The notes below the pieces were generated by a model, which was not told the origin of the DNA, ran no database searches, and saw only the letters and a list, made by a program, of their open reading frames with translations. From Thermoplasmata archaeon (GTDB lineage: Archaea > Thermoplasmatota > Thermoplasmata > Lutacidiplasmatales > UBA184), in assembly GCA_030044475.1 (NCBI GenBank), contig JASHVP010000007.1:1-9108 (forward strand): DNA of 9,108 nucleotides, given 5' to 3'. Shown in pieces: positions 6,978 through 9,108 of this stretch. Numbering within the stretch: position 1 is the first letter of the stretch; each line of letters opens with the position of its first letter. The translations under genes and the position numbers were made by a program.

Positions 6978-6984
6978 CGATACG

Positions 6985-8217
6985 TTGGCGACCCCCGGTC
7001 CGGTCGACGCCCGAACCGCCGCTCGCGCGACCTGGTTCCTGATCGCGCTCCGGGCGGGGTACGCCTACAACTGGCTGGACGTCGGCCCGGCGCTCCCGGC
7101 GATCGGCGGCACCTTCTCGGTCGGGCCCGCGGAGTGGGGGCTGCTCGTCGGCATCTTCCTGGTCGGCGCCGGCGCGTTCCAGGTCCCCGCCGGCCTGCTC
7201 GCCCGTCGGTACGGCCCGCGGCCGGTCGCGCTGTGCGGCGCCGGGCTGCTCGCGGTCAGCGCGTCGGGCAGCGCCTTCGCCCCGACGTTCCCGGCGCTCG
7301 TGGCGGCCCGGCTCGTGGCCGGCGTCGGGGCGGCCTTGTTCTTCTCTCCCGCGATCGGGCTCGTGGCGAGCCTGTTCCCGCCGGGACGGCGGGGCCTCCC
7401 GGTCGGGGGCTTCAGCTCGGCGTTCAGCGGGGGAGCGGCGGCGGGGGTGCTCGCCACCGCGCTCCTCGTGCCCGTGGTCGGGTGGCGGCTCGCGCTCCTG
7501 TTCGGGGGCGTCGGGCTCGGGGCGCTGACCGTGCTCACCGTCCTCGCGATCCCGCGCCGTATCGGGGCCGCCGAGCCGGTCGCCGCCTCCCGGACGGGGA
7601 TCCCCCGGGCGCTGCGATATCGCGGGGTCTGGGCGGTCGGCCTCGCCTTCGTCGGGCTCGAGGGCGCGTCGTTCGCGACGAGCCAGTTCATCGTCCCGTA
7701 CGCCGAGGCGATCCGCGGATGGACCCCGGCCCTCGCGGGGGTCGTCGGCCTGGCGTTCGTGTTCCCGAGCGTCGTCGGAGGGCCGGTCGGCGGCGTGATC
7801 GCGGAGCGCCGGTTCAACCACCGCACCCAGTTCGTGGTGGTGACGGTGGCCGCCGCCGGCCTGCTCGCCCTGATCCCGATCGCCGGCCTCGCGGCCGCGA
7901 TCGCGATCGGAGTGCTGTTCTCGGTGTTCTACGGGTTCCTCTACGCCGTGATGTACGTCCTTCCGCACTTCTGGAGCGAAGTCCCGCGCGAGGAGATTCC
8001 GCTCGCGATCGGGCTGTTCAATTCGATGCAACTCGCCGGCGGCGCCGGGGTGGCGGCGTTCTTCGGGGTCGTGGTCGCGCTCCGCTCGTACGACGTCGCG
8101 TGGGAGGTGCTCGCCGCGCTCCAGGTCGCGACCCTGATCGCGATCGTCGCGCTGCCCGCGACCCGGCCGCCGTCCGCGGCGCGTCCTCCGGACGCGGCGG
8201 CGCCCGTCCTTCCCTGA
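6985..8217 (+). CDS. Major facilitator superfamily transporter
   Basis: A 410-residue polytopic inner-membrane carrier with about twelve hydrophobic helices in two halves separated by a basic loop (around residues 190-213). The first half holds the MFS motif A between helices 2 and 3 (AGLLARRYGPRP, 69-80); the second half has the matching GGVIAERRFNHR (269-280). An early NWLDVGPALPAI (29-40) in helix 1 is typical of prokaryotic MFS anion/metabolite or drug carriers. The substrate cannot be told from sequence. The start is TTG 6985, with GGAG 7 bases upstream; there is no ATG before the first helix. The final helix (about 370-390) is followed by a Pro/Ala-rich tail. The last 200 bases overlap, in antisense, the 3' end of nth, but the helix pattern runs through the overlap, supporting this frame as real. 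Confidence 0.88.
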   Translation: MATPGPVDARTAARATWFLIALRAGYAYNWLDVGPALPAIGGTFSVGPAEWGLLVGIFLVGAGAFQVPAGLLARRYGPRPVALCGAGLLAVSASGSAFAPTFPALVAARLVAGVGAALFFSPAIGLVASLFPPGRRGLPVGGFSSAFSGGAAAGVLATALLVPVVGWRLALLFGGVGLGALTVLTVLAIPRRIGAAEPVAASRTGIPRALRYRGVWAVGLAFVGLEGASFATSQFIVPYAEAIRGWTPALAGVVGLAFVFPSVVGGPVGGVIAERRFNHRTQFVVVTVAAAGLLALIPIAGLAAAIAIGVLFSVFYGFLYAVMYVLPHFWSEVPREEIPLAIGLFNSMQLAGGAGVAAFFGVVVALRSYDVAWEVLAALQVATLIAIVALPATRPPSAARPPDAAAPVLP

Positions 8218-8863
8218 CGGCGATCCCGGTGGCGCAGAGGTCGGCGATCGGGCACTCCGGGCACCGCGGCCCGATCGGACGGCAGACGTTCTGCCCGTGC
8301 TGGACCAGGAGCGGGTTCAGCGGGATCCAGTACCGCGGGTCGATCCGCTCGCGCAGCTGCGCCTCGGTCTCCTCCGGCGAGCGGGTCCGCACCACCCCGA
8401 GCCGGTTCGCGATCCGGTGGACGTGGGTGTCGACCGGGATGGCGGGGATCCCGTAGCCGAACACCAGCACGCAGTTCGCCGTCTTCGGACCGACGCCGGG
8501 GAGCGACGTCAGCTCCTCGAAGGTCCGGGGAACGACCCCGCCGAACCGGTCGAGCAGCTCCCGGGCGACGCGGCGGACGACCCGGGTCTTCACCCGGTAG
8601 AAGCCCGTGCGCCGGATCAGCGGCTCGACCTCCCTCGGCCGGGACCGGGCGAGCGACGGCGCGTCCGGGAACCGCGCGAAGAGGGCGGCGCTCGCCACGT
8701 CGGTGTTCGCGTCCTTCGTCCGCTGGGAGAGGATCGTGCCGATCAGCACTTGGAACGGGTCCTCGGCGTGGTCGCGCAGGTACGGGCGCCGCCAGTCGCC
8801 GGTCCGGTAGAACGCCGAGAGCCGGTCGAGCACCGTCTCCCAGTCGACGGCGGTCGCGGTCAC
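8018..8863 (-). CDS. nth: Endonuclease III with long basic tail
   Basis: A DNA glycosylase/AP lyase of base-excision repair that removes oxidised pyrimidines. Seen: DPFQVLIGTILSQRT (35-49), the helix-hairpin-helix LPGVGPK (121-127) with the catalytic Lys127, VDTHVHR (144-150) with the catalytic Asp145, and a 4Fe-4S cluster Cys194-x6-Cys201-x2-Cys204-x5-Cys210. The core therefore ends near residue 214, the usual family length. The remaining ~66 residues are an Arg/Pro/Ala-rich low-complexity tail that starts almost exactly at the stop codon of the opposing MFS gene and is encoded wholly on its antisense strand. The tail may be a DNA-binding extension, or a by-product of stop-codon-poor GC-rich DNA after loss of a stop. 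The start is GTG 8863, sharing GTGA with the upstream folC-like stop, so the two are probably co-translated. Confidence 0.93.
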   Translation of the reverse strand: MTATAVDWETVLDRLSAFYRTGDWRRPYLRDHAEDPFQVLIGTILSQRTKDANTDVASAALFARFPDAPSLARSRPREVEPLIRRTGFYRVKTRVVRRVARELLDRFGGVVPRTFEELTSLPGVGPKTANCVLVFGYGIPAIPVDTHVHRIANRLGVVRTRSPEETEAQLRERIDPRYWIPLNPLLVQHGQNVCRPIGPRCPECPIADLCATGIAVREGRAPPRPEDAPRTAAGSRAARRSRSGSRPGARRAPPTRRRTSGARPRPRRTPPPRRRRRVASN

Positions 8864-9108
8864 CGTCGGACTCCGTCCGGGGCGAGGGTCGGCGCTCCCT
8901 GCCCGGGGTCCGACAGGTCCGGTTCGTCGCCCGACTCGGGCCCCCGCAGTAGCTCGCCGATGAGGTAGTCGCTCCCGGTGACGACCGTGAATCCCTCGAC
9001 CCCCGTGGCCGCCCGGGCGACCCGCAGACCCTCCGCGGCCGTCGGCGCGACGACGATCCGGGGGAACCGCCCGATCGCGGCGGCCTTCACGTCCGTCGGA
9101 GGGAGCCC
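8860..9108 (-). CDS. folC: FolC-like Mur ligase, C-terminal end (partial)
   Basis: Only the last 82 residues are in the window; the frame is open through the right edge, so a GTG at 9090 should not be taken as the start. The segment VVVAPTAAEGLRVAR followed by FTVVTGSDYLIGELLRG resembles the C-terminal end of folylpolyglutamate/dihydrofolate synthases, in which a GS.Y...E motif closes the last Rossmann-like domain. Such enzymes add glutamate to (dihydro)pteroate or folate using ATP. After this motif a Pro/Asp/Gly-rich tail of about 30 residues (GPESGDEPDLSDPGQG...) extends beyond the usual end. The stop TGA at 8860 overlaps the nth GTG. The assignment rests on one motif and general pattern, so another Mur-ligase relative is possible. 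Confidence 0.6.
   Translation of the reverse strand, partial: GLPPTDVKAAAIGRFPRIVVAPTAAEGLRVARAATGVEGFTVVTGSDYLIGELLRGPESGDEPDLSDPGQGAPTLAPDGVRR

Noticed and set aside
4679..7042. Open frame of 787 codons on the plus strand opposite alaS
   Set aside because: It mirrors alaS codons, is rich in Arg/Val/Glu/Asp with no recognisable motif, and alaS is certain on the other strand. GC-rich codon use leaves few antisense stops.
6448..8031. Open frame of 527 codons on the minus strand across the alaS/MFS gap
   Set aside because: Arg/Glu/Asp/Gly-rich repeat-like product that crosses a promoter region and shadows two real genes.
1..9108. CRISPR array, insertion sequence, toxin-antitoxin or defence cluster
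   Set aside because: No regularly spaced direct repeats, transposase motifs, terminal inverted repeats or nuclease-partner pairs were seen. The genes are housekeeping apart from the uncharacterised ATPase and two membrane proteins.

Overview
The window reads as part of a high-GC archaeal chromosome. Evidence for archaea: a split-type GMP synthetase (the ATP-pyrophosphatase subunit is encoded alone, without the glutaminase), an alanyl-tRNA synthetase of the archaeal type with an N-terminal Cys-rich zinc module, a RadA/KaiC-superfamily two-lobe ATPase, and TATA-like boxes about 27-29 bases upstream of start codons that lack a Shine-Dalgarno. Thermoplasmatota is my best guess for the phylum, but this is inference from general resemblance, not shown.

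Layout. (1) About 40-400, + strand: a structured RNA that I read as the RNase P RNA (rnpB). The frames there do not look protein-coding. (2) 454-1850, - strand: a purine pair, purE then guaAb, joined by a GTGA stop/start overlap. (3) 1933-2586, + strand: a multi-pass membrane protein resembling CTP-dependent polyprenol (dolichol/phytol) kinases, divergent from purE. (4) 2647-4191, - strand: a 514-residue RecA-fold ATPase with one intact and one degenerate nucleotide-binding lobe, KaiC/GvpD-like. (5) 4319-6880, - strand: alaS. (6) 6985-8217, + strand: a major facilitator transporter, divergent from alaS. (7) 8018-8863, - strand: endonuclease III (nth), whose unusual tail lies antisense to the end of the transporter gene. 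(8) 8860-9108, - strand: the 3' end of a folC-like gene, again joined to nth by GTGA.

Most of this is housekeeping: nucleotide synthesis, tRNA charging, tRNA processing, base-excision repair and folate/glutamate ligation. I do not see a defence system, mobile element, CRISPR array or obvious new multigene system. The parts most worth a second look are the unannotated-looking RNA at the left edge with its non-consensus catalytic-core bases, the two-lobe ATPase with a 7-bp inverted repeat in front of it, and the roughly 66-residue Arg/Pro-rich tail of endonuclease III that exists only as the antisense of the transporter gene.
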